From Thermotalea metallivorans (lineage in GTDB: Bacteria > Bacillota > Clostridia > Peptostreptococcales > Thermotaleaceae): a DNA stretch of 37,133 nucleotides. The position numbers and the translations under genes were made by a program. The notes under the pieces are model-generated. The model was given only the letters and a program-made list of their open reading frames with translations. It was not told where the DNA came from and searched no databases. Of the stretch, positions 18,074 to 27,962 are shown piece by piece (positions within the stretch are counted from its first letter, which is position 1; each line of letters opens with the position of its first letter). The stretch lies in NCBI RefSeq assembly GCF_001562415.1, contig NZ_LOEE01000083.1, forward strand, positions 1 to 37,133. The letters are read 5' to 3'.

Positions 18074-19633
18074 ATGGATGAAAGATACATCAGTCAGTTT
18101 GATACGAAGCATATAGGGAAAATCATCGACAGTGATGTCATTGTCATAGGAACTGGTATTGCAGGCTTATATACAGCTTTGAATATTGATGAGAAATACA
18201 AGGTGCTTTTGATGTCTAAGGCAGCCCTCGACACCAACAACAGCAATCTGGCTCAGGGCGGAATTGCCGCATGTGTTGGCCCAGAGGATGATTTTGAAGC
18301 CCATTATGAGGATACTTTAAGGGCCGGCGCATATTATAACCATAGGGAAAACACCAGAATCCTGATTGAGGAAGCACCCATGCATATTGAAAAACTGTTG
18401 AAATTTGGAGTGCATCTGGATCGGGATGAACATGGGAAGCTTTTGGCGACAAGGGAAGGAGGCCATAGCAAAAGAAGGGTTCTTCATGCTAAGGATGCCA
18501 CTGGAAAGGAGATCATCAGAGGTCTGGGAGAAGCCGTGAGAAAAAGAAACAACATAAGGGTGGAAGAAAACATTTTTGTTATTGATATACTGACAGAGGA
18601 AAACAAAGTTTTGGGCGTTCTGGCAGTAAAAAAATGGGGAGAAAAGGCTGTCTATAAGGGGAGAGCCGTGGTTCTTGCCACCGGCGGCATCGGGCAAATA
18701 TACAAAAATACTACCAATCCATTGGTAGCCACAGGGGACGGTATTGCCATGGCCTATCGAGGAGGGGTCAAGGTCAAAGATATGGAATTTATTCAGTTTC
18801 ATCCCACGGCCATGTATACGGATAAGCCGGGACAAAAGTTTTTGATATCGGAGGCGGTGCGGGGAGAAGGGGCAATTCTCAGAAATGTTTATAGAGAAGC
18901 CTTCATGGAAAAATATCATCCCTTGAAGGATTTGGCCCCCAGGGACATTGTATCCAGAAGTATTTTTACAGAGATGATTCGAACAGAAAAGCCCTATGTC
19001 TATCTGGATATCACCCATAAAAGCGCTGAATTCATTCGCCATAGATTTCCTACGATCTATGAACGTTGTTTGGCAGAAGGAATTGACATGACAAAGGAAT
19101 GGATTCCCGTGGCACCGGCAGAGCATTATGTCATGGGCGGTATTGAAACAGATGCCAGTGGCAGGACCAATATCCGAGGACTCTATGCCTGCGGAGAGTG
19201 TGCCTGCACGGGAGTCCATGGGGCCAACCGGCTGGCAAGCAATTCTCTGTTGGAAGGCTTGGTTTTTGGCGGTCGAGTTGCTGAAGATATCCATGGGCAT
19301 ATGGAAAATGCAAAACCGGAGTCTTTGTTGATCAGCCATATAAAAAAGGCAGGAGGAAATAAGAATACAATTATAGATCTCGAAGAAATTAAAGGCAGAT
19401 TGAAAAATACCATGGATCAGCATGTTTCCATCATCCGCAGTGAGGAGGGCTTAAAAAAGGCTTGGCGTGAAATAGAAGACATAAAAGCCATGCTGAGGAT
19501 GCAGGAAGAAGAGTCAATACCATATTATGAATTGTTAAATATGACTACTGTTGCCCTGTTGATCATAGAGGGAGCCTTAAAGAGAAAAGACAGCTTGGGA
19601 GGGCATTATCGCCTGGAGAAGATGGAGGGATAG
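18074..19633 (+). CDS. nadB: L-aspartate oxidase
   Basis: A 519-residue flavoprotein that oxidises L-aspartate to iminoaspartate for NadA; in anaerobes fumarate can be the acceptor. FAD motif VIVIGTGIAGLYTAL, SNLAQGGIAA, HAKDATGKEI, QFHPTAMY, RGEGAILRN and GANRLASNSLLEGLVFGGR appear in the fumarate reductase/aspartate oxidase order, followed by a C-terminal helical domain. GGAGAGG precedes the ATG at 18074; an in-frame TTG at 18059 overlapping the nadA stop is less likely. The nadC start follows two bases after its stop. A long open frame opposite this gene is not real. Confidence 0.95.
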   Translation: MDERYISQFDTKHIGKIIDSDVIVIGTGIAGLYTALNIDEKYKVLLMSKAALDTNNSNLAQGGIAACVGPEDDFEAHYEDTLRAGAYYNHRENTRILIEEAPMHIEKLLKFGVHLDRDEHGKLLATREGGHSKRRVLHAKDATGKEIIRGLGEAVRKRNNIRVEENIFVIDILTEENKVLGVLAVKKWGEKAVYKGRAVVLATGGIGQIYKNTTNPLVATGDGIAMAYRGGVKVKDMEFIQFHPTAMYTDKPGQKFLISEAVRGEGAILRNVYREAFMEKYHPLKDLAPRDIVSRSIFTEMIRTEKPYVYLDITHKSAEFIRHRFPTIYERCLAEGIDMTKEWIPVAPAEHYVMGGIETDASGRTNIRGLYACGECACTGVHGANRLASNSLLEGLVFGGRVAEDIHGHMENAKPESLLISHIKKAGGNKNTIIDLEEIKGRLKNTMDQHVSIIRSEEGLKKAWREIEDIKAMLRMQEEESIPYYELLNMTTVALLIIEGALKRKDSLGGHYRLEKMEG

Positions 19634-19635
19634 GA

Positions 19636-20469
19636 TTGTATAACCAATGGATCGTGGAGGAAATCATTAAAAATGCCTTGATGGAAGATATGAATTACGG
19701 AGATTTGACGACGGATACGTTGATTGATGAGCACAGCATGACAAAAGCTAGGATGACAGCAAAGGAGGAAGGTGTGATTGCAGGGCTTCCCGTGGCAGAG
19801 AGGGTATTTCATCTGATCGATGGGGAGATTTGTTTTATCCCTTTCAAAAAGGATGGCGATACCGTCAAAAATGGGGAAGATATTGCGGAAATTAGGGGGA
19901 GAACGAGAAGCATCCTAAAAGGGGAACGGGTGGCTTTGAATCTGATTCAGAGAATGTCCGGCATTGCTACCCAGGCGAGGAGCTATGCCGATGCGGTCAG
20001 AGGATATGACACAAGAATCGCAGATACGAGAAAAACGACTCCAGGGCTTAGGATACTGGAAAAATATGCCGTACGCGTAGGGGGCTGCTATAATCATCGT
20101 TTCAATTTATCCGATGGGGTGATGATTAAGGATAACCATATTAAGGCTGTGGGAAGCATTACCAAGGCCATTGAAAGGGCCCGCCGACATGTTCCCCATA
20201 CGGTAAAAATTGAAGTAGAGGTGGAAACCTTGGAACAGTTGCAGGAAGCCTTGGAAGCAAAGGCCGACATCATCATGCTGGACAACATGGATACAGATAC
20301 GATGAAACAAGCGGTTGCCATGGCTAAGGGAAAGGTCCTATTGGAAGCTTCCGGGAATATCACAAAGGAACGATTAAAGGAGATTGCGCAGCTCGGCATC
20401 GATGTCATATCCGTAGGTGCTTTGACCCATTCCGTCAAGGCTATGGATATTAGTTTGAATATCCTATAG
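19636..20469 (+). CDS. nadC: Nicotinate-nucleotide pyrophosphorylase (carboxylating), QPRTase
   Basis: A 277-residue cytosolic enzyme that converts quinolinate and PRPP to nicotinate mononucleotide and CO2. The signature TRKTTPGLR, the RVGGCYNHRFNLSDGVMIKDNH active-site region and the C-terminal LEASGNITKERL and SVGALTHSVKAMD segments are all present. Length is normal. The start is a TTG with GGAGGG six bases upstream; no ATG lies near the expected N terminus, so the rare start is probably real. It is the last gene of nadABC. A structured leader for the next gene follows immediately. Confidence 0.94.
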   Translation: MYNQWIVEEIIKNALMEDMNYGDLTTDTLIDEHSMTKARMTAKEEGVIAGLPVAERVFHLIDGEICFIPFKKDGDTVKNGEDIAEIRGRTRSILKGERVALNLIQRMSGIATQARSYADAVRGYDTRIADTRKTTPGLRILEKYAVRVGGCYNHRFNLSDGVMIKDNHIKAVGSITKAIERARRHVPHTVKIEVEVETLEQLQEALEAKADIIMLDNMDTDTMKQAVAMAKGKVLLEASGNITKERLKEIAQLGIDVISVGALTHSVKAMDISLNIL

Positions 20470-20630
20470 GTTTACAACTTTAGAATTCAATCTATGCAGA
20501 GATTATATTTTTTAAGATGTGTGCTTGATTAGAACTAATAGTTGATGGCCGGCAACCGCGACAAAAAATTTATTGAGTTGAACAAGCAATCGTCAACTTT
20601 AGAACTGCTGATCTGTAAGGGAGTTGCCGA
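20470..20630 (+). promoter_or_regulatory. Structured leader A upstream of the PfoR-like EIIC gene
   Basis: The first 48 bases match the leader of the fructose IIBC gene (30214-30359) at about 39 of 47 positions, including TTAGAAT, TATGCA and TTATATTTTTTAAG. Both then have TGATG and GGCAAC. Here CGGCAAC (20550-20556) pairs perfectly with GTTGCCG (20623-20629), enclosing the hairpin AGTTGA/TCAACT. No riboswitch class I know fits. The AT-rich 5' part may include the promoter. Confidence 0.55.
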
Positions 20631-20661
20631 GCAGAGAAGAATGGAAAGGAAACGGGGAAAA

Positions 20662-21699
20662 ATGAATCAAGGGAAATTTACATTTAGGGAATATATCACC
20701 CAAGCGTTAAATGGTATGGCCTTGGGGTTATTTTCGTCTTTGATTATCGGGCTTATCTTAAAACAAATAGGGGATTATACCCATATGGAGGGGTTGTCCC
20801 TTTTCGGAAAAACTGCTCAATTTCTGATGGGGCCGGCGATTGGTGCGGGGGTGGCCTTTAGTGTAAAAGCTCCGCCTTTAGGAATCTTGGCGTCTATTGT
20901 CACCGGTGCCATTGGAGCGGGAACGTTTGTCCCTGGCGCTGAAGGAATCTTTGCAGTAAAGATTGGGGAGCCTGTGGGGGCTTTTGTGGCGGCTTTGGCG
21001 GGAGCAGAGTTTTCTAAACGTATCTTTGGAAAGACAAAGGTAGATATTGTATTGGTTCCTGCAGGAACGATTCTATTGGGAGGGTTGGCTGGTGTCTTTA
21101 TAGGCCCCGTCATGACCTACGTGATGAAGGGATTGGGCGAGGTGATCAATCGGGCAACAGAGCTTCAGCCCATACCCATGGGCATCATCCTATCCGTATT
21201 GATGGGTATGATTCTAACTTTGCCCATCAGCAGTGCAGCTTTGGCCATTTCTTTGGGCTTGAGCGGGTTGGCTGCAGGGGCCTCTGTGACAGGTTGTGCC
21301 GCCCAGATGGTGGGTTTTGCCGTTGCAAGTTTCCGGGAAAACGGAATAGGAGGGTTGATTGCACAAGGATTGGGTACCTCGATGCTCCAAATGCCGAATA
21401 TCATCAGAAATCCAAGGATATGGATCCCATCGATCGTAACCAGCGCTATTTTAGGCCCCGTGGCTACCTATGTACTGAAAATGGAAAACAACAGTATTGG
21501 TGCCGGTATGGGCACCAGCGGATTGGTAGGACAGTTTGGAACCATAGCCGCCATGGCAGGAAAGGAACCTATGGCCTTGATTATTGGAAAGATCATCCTT
21601 TTGCATTTTATATTGCCTGGGGCGTTGACATGGATGATTTCTGAATACATGCGAAAAAAAGGCTGGATACAGGATGGAGATATGAAACTGAATCAGTGA
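20662..21699 (+). CDS. PTS EIIC-like membrane protein, PfoR family
   Basis: About 345 residues, 8-10 membrane segments, Gly/Ala-rich, of the PTS_EIIC type 2 group that includes PfoR of Clostridium perfringens (once called a toxin regulator). Recognisable stretches are APPLGILASIVTGAIGAG, GEPVGAFVAALAGAE and MGTSGLVGQFGTI. It has no IIA or IIB domain, so alone it cannot be a complete PTS transporter; partners or a non-transport role are unknown. GGGGA precedes ATG 20662; upstream in-frame ATGs at 20542 and 20641 would lie in the structured leader. It follows nadC, but the leader suggests separate regulation. A terminator follows. Confidence 0.8.
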   Translation: MNQGKFTFREYITQALNGMALGLFSSLIIGLILKQIGDYTHMEGLSLFGKTAQFLMGPAIGAGVAFSVKAPPLGILASIVTGAIGAGTFVPGAEGIFAVKIGEPVGAFVAALAGAEFSKRIFGKTKVDIVLVPAGTILLGGLAGVFIGPVMTYVMKGLGEVINRATELQPIPMGIILSVLMGMILTLPISSAALAISLGLSGLAAGASVTGCAAQMVGFAVASFRENGIGGLIAQGLGTSMLQMPNIIRNPRIWIPSIVTSAILGPVATYVLKMENNSIGAGMGTSGLVGQFGTIAAMAGKEPMALIIGKIILLHFILPGALTWMISEYMRKKGWIQDGDMKLNQ

Positions 21700-21713
21700 T
21701 TTGCAGTATGGAT

Positions 21714-21762
21714 CTCTCGGTAGTATAATAAATCTAAAGCAAGTACTGCCGGGAGGTTTTTT
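21714..21762 (+). terminator. Terminator after the PfoR-like gene
   Basis: CTCTCGGTAGTA pairs with TACTGCCGGGAG (12 bp with two G-U pairs), followed by GTTTTTT. Confidence 0.8.
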
Positions 21763-21828
21763 GTTTGAAACAAACATGAAATTTCCACGTAAACAAAGAT
21801 AGAAGTCATAAGTATTTATGGAGCAAAA

Positions 21829-24606
21829 ATGGGGGTGGAGAGTATGGAAAAAATAAAAAAAAAGATTGGAATTTTCCTGATCATCGGGATCGTTGTTTTG
21901 CTGGCATCTTTTAATACCATGATTCGTTTTGTCACGGATTATCAATGGTTTCGAGAAGTAGGATACGATCAGGTATTTCTGACGAAATTAAAAACCCAAT
22001 TAAAGATTGGTATTCCTCTCTTTCTTGTTTTAACGATCTTTATCTATTTTTATTTGCAAACGATAAAAAAAGACTATTACAGGAAGGTTCATACCGTATA
22101 CCAAGGATTGGATGAGAAGGTCATCAACCGGATTGCTTTGGCAGGAGCTGCCTTTGTATCTTTTATCACCAGTGCTACCTTTGCGGGGAGTCTTTGGTTT
22201 GAATTGCTGACTTTTCTTCATGGTGTGCCCTTTGGCATAGCCGATCCCATTTTTGGAAGAGATATTTCTTTTTACATGTTTCAGTATCCTTTCATTGGGC
22301 AAATTTATTCTACTTTTATTAGTTTTATCATTTTGCTGACGGTGATTACCCTGGTATTTTATATTATTATGATGGGTTTGAGGAGGCCAACCCTTTTCGA
22401 TGTAAAATATGGACCGGAGGATGCAAGGACCCAGACCGGCTTTCATATGGAGAATGGAAAAAAGCTCATGCATATTGCCCTGCGGCAATTGCTGATACTG
22501 GGATTTATTTTCTTTATTACTTTAGGATTAGGATATTTTCTGAAAATCTTTGAGCTTTTGTATTCTCCCCGGGGTGTTGCCTATGGGGCCAGTTTTACAG
22601 ATATCCACGTAACTCTGTGGATTTATAGGTTTTTGACGGGTCTATCTTTCCTGTCTGCTATATTGCTTCTTGTAGGGGTTCAGAGGAAAAAGCTGAGGGT
22701 GGCATTGGCAGGGCCTATGATGATGATTGCCGTCGCTATACTGGGAAATTTTGTGGAGTTAGGGGTGCAAAACTTTATTGTGTCCCCCGACGAAATCTCT
22801 AAGGAAAGACAGTATCTGGAGTATAATATTCAATATACAAAGATGGCTTACGGATTAGAAAATATCGAGGAAAAAAATTTTTCGGCGGATCAGCAATTAA
22901 CATCGGAAGATCTAAAGGAAAACAGGGAGACCATAGAAAATATCAGAATCAATGACTACAGGCCGGCCAGGCAGTTTTATAATCAAAGGCAGGGAATCAG
23001 GCCCTATTATCAATTTCATGATGTGGATATTGACCGGTATATCATTGACGGACAATATCGACAGGTGTTTTTAGCTGCCCGAGAGATTGATACGAAAAAA
23101 GTGAATGAGCAGTGGATCAACCGCCATCTGAAGTATACCCATGGCTATGGAGCAGTACTTTCCCCTGTAAATCGGATTACTGCCGAAGGGCAGCCGCAAC
23201 TGCTGATCCGGAATATTCCCCCGGAGTCTGATGCAGAGGGATTGCACATTCAGCGGCCGGAAATTTATTTTGGGGAATTGACGGATACCTATGTCATTAC
23301 CAATACAAAGGAAAAAGAGTTTGATTATCCCAAAGGCGATGAAAATGCGGAAACTATCTATCAGGGCAAGGGAGGAATTTCATTAAAGGGATTTAACAAA
23401 CTGTTATATGCCCTACGCCAAGGCAGCTTCAAGATGCTGGTATCAGGGAATATCACCGGCGAAAGCAAGATTCTTATGCACCGGAATATCCATGAAAGAG
23501 TGCGAAAAATTGCTCCCTTTATTTACTATGATGAGGATCCTTATTTGGTGATCGATCAGGGCAGGTTATTTTGGGTGATCGACGGCTATACCATCAGCAG
23601 CAATTATCCCTATGCCCAACCCTTTATAGGAGAAAAGGGTAATTATATCAGAAATGCTGTAAAGGTAGTAATCGATGCTTATCATGGAACAACTACCTAT
23701 TATATTGCCGACGAAAGGGATCCTGTGGTGGAGACGTTGAGGAAAATCTTTCCACAACTGTTTACGTCCATGGATCAGATGCCCGGGGGAATCAAGGATC
23801 ATATCCGCTATCCTCAAGAGTTGTTTGATATACAGGCCAATGTTTATAGGCTTTACCATATGACAAATCCGGAAGTATTCTATTTGAAGGAGGATCTGTG
23901 GGATATTGCCAATGAGCTGTATGAAAGAAAAGAACAGGTGATGGAATCAAGCTATATGGTGATGAAGCTGCCCGGGATGGAGAAGGAGGAGTTTGTTCTG
24001 TCCATTCCCTATACACCTAAAGGAAAACCAAATATGACGGCCCTTTTGGTGGCGAGGAATGATGGGGAAAATTACGGAAAACTGATTGTCTATAAGCTGC
24101 CCAAGCAGAAGAATATATATGGCCCCATGCAGATTGAAACAAAAATTAATCAAGATCCCAATATTTCAAAGGAATTTTCCCTTTGGGGTCAGCAAGGGTC
24201 CACATATATCCATGGAAACCTGTTAACGATTCCTATAGAAAATGCATTCATTTATGTAGAACCCATCTACCTGAAGGCTGACAATGAAAACAGTTTGCCG
24301 GAAGTCAAACGGGTAATTGTTGCCTATGGTGACAGAATTGCTTATGAAGAAACGTTGGAGGCAGCACTGAATAAACTATTTGGGACAGATTTTGGAAAAA
24401 CCGGGGACCCGGAGACTCCGATGCCTGCCCCTGTGGTGGAAGGAGAACCCCAGCATATCAGGGAGTTGATTATCAAAGCCAATGAAATTTTCCGGCGGGC
24501 CCAAGAGGCCCAGAGAGCCGGCCATTGGGCTGATTATGGAAAATATATTGATGAACTGGAGCGTACCTTGGAAAGGTTGCATCAGTTGGGAACGGCAGAA
24601 GAATAA
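21829..24606 (+). CDS. UPF0182 family membrane protein
   Basis: A 925-residue protein of the UPF0182 (COG1615) family, function unknown. The first 310 residues hold seven predicted membrane segments, beginning with IGIFLIIGIVVLLASF. About 600 extracellular residues follow, with family stretches such as PDEISKERQYLEYNI and TVQGEY-like beta-rich blocks. The C terminus is a charged helix (about residues 875-920) typical of the family. ATG 21829 has GGAG at a good spacing; ATG 21844, after GGGGGTGGAG, is an alternative. It is monocistronic, preceded by a terminator and followed by a long palindrome. Role in envelope or secretion cannot be inferred. Confidence 0.9.
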   Translation: MGVESMEKIKKKIGIFLIIGIVVLLASFNTMIRFVTDYQWFREVGYDQVFLTKLKTQLKIGIPLFLVLTIFIYFYLQTIKKDYYRKVHTVYQGLDEKVINRIALAGAAFVSFITSATFAGSLWFELLTFLHGVPFGIADPIFGRDISFYMFQYPFIGQIYSTFISFIILLTVITLVFYIIMMGLRRPTLFDVKYGPEDARTQTGFHMENGKKLMHIALRQLLILGFIFFITLGLGYFLKIFELLYSPRGVAYGASFTDIHVTLWIYRFLTGLSFLSAILLLVGVQRKKLRVALAGPMMMIAVAILGNFVELGVQNFIVSPDEISKERQYLEYNIQYTKMAYGLENIEEKNFSADQQLTSEDLKENRETIENIRINDYRPARQFYNQRQGIRPYYQFHDVDIDRYIIDGQYRQVFLAAREIDTKKVNEQWINRHLKYTHGYGAVLSPVNRITAEGQPQLLIRNIPPESDAEGLHIQRPEIYFGELTDTYVITNTKEKEFDYPKGDENAETIYQGKGGISLKGFNKLLYALRQGSFKMLVSGNITGESKILMHRNIHERVRKIAPFIYYDEDPYLVIDQGRLFWVIDGYTISSNYPYAQPFIGEKGNYIRNAVKVVIDAYHGTTTYYIADERDPVVETLRKIFPQLFTSMDQMPGGIKDHIRYPQELFDIQANVYRLYHMTNPEVFYLKEDLWDIANELYERKEQVMESSYMVMKLPGMEKEEFVLSIPYTPKGKPNMTALLVARNDGENYGKLIVYKLPKQKNIYGPMQIETKINQDPNISKEFSLWGQQGSTYIHGNLLTIPIENAFIYVEPIYLKADNENSLPEVKRVIVAYGDRIAYEETLEAALNKLFGTDFGKTGDPETPMPAPVVEGEPQHIRELIIKANEIFRRAQEAQRAGHWADYGKYIDELERTLERLHQLGTAEE

Positions 24607-24607
24607 A

Positions 24608-24671
24608 ATATGTCCCCAAAGCTACAAGGGAACCTAAAACTTTAGGTTCCCTTGTAGCTTTGGGGACATAT
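24608..24671. repeat. Perfect 31-bp palindromic element with 2-base loop
   Basis: Arms 24608-24638 and 24641-24671 are exact reverse complements with only AC between them. The outer part is TGTCCCCAAAGC/GCTTTGGGGACA. It lies directly after UPF0182 and could terminate transcription, but no T-run follows. The GGGGAC-ended arms recall REP-type palindromes mobilised by RAYT transposases. AAAGGGGACG also occurs at about 24690. Confidence 0.75.
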
Positions 24672-24710
24672 CTATTCAACATATCAATGGAAAGGGGACG
24701 CAGGAAAATA

Positions 24711-24902
24711 TTATCTGGCTCTCAACACCTTTAATTCTTCTATCGTCATGGTATCCAGCCTTTGGGCCATTTGGGCAAACTCTCGCCGGGTAATCAGTCC
24801 TTTTTCGTTTAGGATTTCAATGATGGTCGCGATGGCTAAGGTATTTCGATAATCTACTTCTTTTAAATCTCCTATTTGGGCATAAATATCAATATCGTAC
24901 AT
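24711..24902 (-). CDS. Small hypothetical protein
   Basis: A 63-residue, largely helical, cytosolic protein that I do not recognise. The central part (LAIATIIEILNEKGLITRREF) reads like a helix-turn-helix or dimerisation helix pair, and the C terminus is MTIEELKVLRAR. GGGGGG lies five bases before the ATG, a very good ribosome site, supporting a real gene. It lies between the 31-bp palindrome and a degenerate repeat patch, convergent with UPF0182. No function can be proposed. Confidence 0.6.
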   Translation of the reverse strand: MYDIDIYAQIGDLKEVDYRNTLAIATIIEILNEKGLITRREFAQMAQRLDTMTIEELKVLRAR

Positions 24903-25260
24903 GGCTTTCCCCCCTTATATGTCTTTGCTTTTATAAGAATTACCGAAAAAAAAGAAAAATATACATGTTTTTCAAAAAAAATTTCAGATTATAGGATTTT
25001 TGCTCAGATCTGCGTTGCTTCTCTCCAGTCACCAGATGCCAGTTAGCCATTAAAAACTATGAATACCTATCAGCTATAGGCTATAAGCTATAAGTCGTAA
25101 GTTCAGCAATTAGCTAGCGGCCAGCAGCCATTGGCGACGAAACCTAAATCCTAAGGGTTCCCAGTCATTGTATGATCTATTTTCCGTCTGCATATTATGC
25201 ACATGGGACCCATATAATGCATAGTATAAAGATATACCTTTTGGTACTGGAGGAAAAGAA
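24903..25260. repeat. Gene-free patch with degenerate word-like repeats
   Basis: From about 25021 to 25165 the sequence is a mosaic of similar short words: CCAGTCACCAG, AGTTAGCCATTA, CAGCTATAGG, CTATAAGCTATAAG, TTAGCTAGCGGCCAGCAGCC. It resembles a decayed tandem array. At 25141 AACCTAAATCC followed by AAGGGTTCCC resembles the inner part of the palindrome at 24608-24671. No coding region is supported. Base composition differs from the flanking AT-rich promoter-like DNA. Confidence 0.5.
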
Positions 25261-25797
25261 ATGGAGCATAATTGCGAGTTGACAACGGGAAGATATCTTT
25301 TAGAGTTGACAAAAATATTTTTTCAGTCTGTGATTGCCCATTATTTTCATAGGGACCATATGAAACTGGAACAATTATATTATCATACCATGGATTTGCA
25401 TGAGCGGTATATTGAGCAGTATTGCGATGATGAGGAAAAAGAGGAGCGGTATCGGGACAAAGTTTATGAGTTGCTGGATCTGATACGATTGAAAGAACAA
25501 GAAGAAATCTTGAGGATGAGAAGGTCCAGGGAAACCTATAAAGGATTGAAATTAAAAGAAAATATTATCGGGGATATCTATGTGGAGCTGTGGCTGATGG
25601 GTGATGCGCTGAGGCTTTATATTTTTGAAGCTGGGGGAAATAGGGAAGAATTGGCGTTTTTCCATGTAGAAGATCCCTACCTTTTAAGAATTGATCAGGT
25701 ATATTATGCCCTGAAAAGCAAAAGGAGTCCCGGTTTGTTAAATCTTCTCTATGAGAAAGAAGGAAGAATAAAAAATAAAGATGTTGTCAAACTATAG
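25261..25797 (+). CDS. Hypothetical protein, charged, helical
   Basis: A 178-residue protein that I do not recognise. The first half is strongly helical and rich in Glu/Arg/Lys with several His and Tyr (residues about 20-100); the second half (IIGDIYVELWLMGDALRLYIFE) looks like a beta-containing domain. No signal peptide or membrane segment is seen. GGAGG precedes the ATG at eight bases. It directly precedes the serS T-box, whose promoter overlaps its stop codon, so the two are transcribed separately. No function can be proposed. Confidence 0.65.
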   Translation: MEHNCELTTGRYLLELTKIFFQSVIAHYFHRDHMKLEQLYYHTMDLHERYIEQYCDDEEKEERYRDKVYELLDLIRLKEQEEILRMRRSRETYKGLKLKENIIGDIYVELWLMGDALRLYIFEAGGNREELAFFHVEDPYLLRIDQVYYALKSKRSPGLLNLLYEKEGRIKNKDVVKL

Positions 25798-25812
25798 ATA
25801 ATATGTTAGAAT
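25784..25812 (+). promoter_or_regulatory. Promoter of the serS T-box transcript
   Basis: -35 TTGTCA (25784-25789) and -10 TAGAAT (25807-25812) are separated by 17 bases. They overlap the end of the upstream gene. The transcript would start near 25819, just before the T-box. Confidence 0.65.
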
Positions 25813-25828
25813 ATCTAAAAATATAGGA

Positions 25829-26066
25829 AAGACAATGAAGGGAAGTAGTACATCGTCAGTTTTTTTCAGAGAGTCGGTGGCAGGTGAAAACCGATAAAAT
25901 CTGTGATGGAATCCGTCCTGGAGTTATGGGCTGAAAGGAGCAGTAGGCTTTATCGGGTGCGACCGTTATATCGCGGCTAAGAGGATTGGAGCAATCCAAT
26001 CAATTAGGGTGGCAACGCGGGAATACGTCTCTCGTCCCTATATCTATGGGGATGAGGGGCTTTTTT
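25829..26066 (+). promoter_or_regulatory. Serine-specific T-box leader of serS
   Basis: The conserved T-box AGGGTGGCAACGCGGG lies at 26006-26021, followed by a terminator (GTCTCTCGTCCC with GGGGATGAGGGGC, then six T residues to 26066). Upstream is Stem I with the AGAGAG and GGTGAAAACCG elements. TCC at 25912-25914 in GGAATCCGTCC is the likely specifier codon (Ser), matching the downstream gene. Uncharged tRNA-Ser would bind and allow read-through. Confidence 0.92.
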
Positions 26067-26080
26067 ATTTTTAAATTTGA

Positions 26081-27385
<1,305 letters not shown>

Positions 27386-27453
27386 GATGATGAGAATAAA
27401 AAAACAGCAGTATACATCTTTTAATTTAATTATTATGGAATGGGGGAATAGAG

Positions 27454-27783
27454 ATGAGTATCCATCATTTTCAAATCAGTATAGACCCAGTGAGGGCTTT
27501 TCATCTGGTGAAAGAAAATGAAAATGCCGAACTGGTTTATGAGGAAATCCATGACTTAGGGGGAGACCAGTATATTGGAACCTTGGTATTTGAAAAGTAT
27601 TTTTTTCGCACTTCCAATCGAGCCGCATTGGTTGTAATTATTGACAATATAAAAGGGCAGACGGCCGTGAGGGCTATTGCTACTGGTAGTTCTCAGGGAT
27701 TATTATTCAATTTTGATTGGGGAGCAGCCAATGATTTTGCCTATAGTGTGAAAGCTATATTACAGGATTTTATTGTGGAATAA
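27454..27783 (+). CDS. Small conserved protein, possibly DUF6054 family
   Basis: A 109-residue cytosolic protein with no signal peptide. The middle reads as a beta-sheet with SNRAALVVIIDN and TAVRAIATGSSQG followed by a C-terminal helix (FAYSVKAIL). This resembles the clostridial DUF6054 family, but I recall that family only loosely. GGGGGAATAGAG precedes the ATG. It is 68 bases after serS with no terminator between, so it may be cotranscribed. A terminator follows. Function unknown. Confidence 0.6.
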   Translation: MSIHHFQISIDPVRAFHLVKENENAELVYEEIHDLGGDQYIGTLVFEKYFFRTSNRAALVVIIDNIKGQTAVRAIATGSSQGLLFNFDWGAANDFAYSVKAILQDFIVE

Positions 27784-27821
27784 ATACATCCATATGGCAA
27801 AAGGATATAGGAACCGTGAGA

Positions 27822-27870
27822 AACAGATAGATTCCAGAAATATAAAAGGGAGTCCATCTGTTTTATTTTT
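27822..27870 (+). terminator. Terminator after serS and the DUF gene
   Basis: AACAGATAGATTCC pairs with GGAGTCCATCTGTT (14 positions, one mismatch and one G-U), followed by a T-rich tail. Confidence 0.75.
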
Positions 27871-27933
27871 GTAGAAAATAAGATCCGTTCCTTAGCAATC
27901 AAAACTGATCATAGGGATGAATGTTTTTGATTG

Positions 27934-27962
27934 TTGACAAAAAAATATATCTATAATATAAT
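27934..27962 (+). promoter_or_regulatory. Strong sigma-A promoter of the fructose operon
   Basis: Consensus TTGACA (27934-27939), 17-base spacer, consensus TATAAT (27957-27962). The operator repeats begin at the last base of the -10. Confidence 0.85.

Noticed and set aside
18317-19423. A long open frame (368 codons) on the reverse strand opposite nadB
   Set aside because: It overlaps a gene with clear FAD and aspartate oxidase motifs. Its own translation shows no recognisable domain and it has no ribosome site or promoter.
20470-20630. A SAM-I riboswitch or T-box in leader A because of GGCCGGCAACCGCG
   Set aside because: The S-box 5' helix and GAGGGA core are missing, and the T-box AGGGTGG context, Stem I elements and terminator are absent. 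Only a short string is similar.
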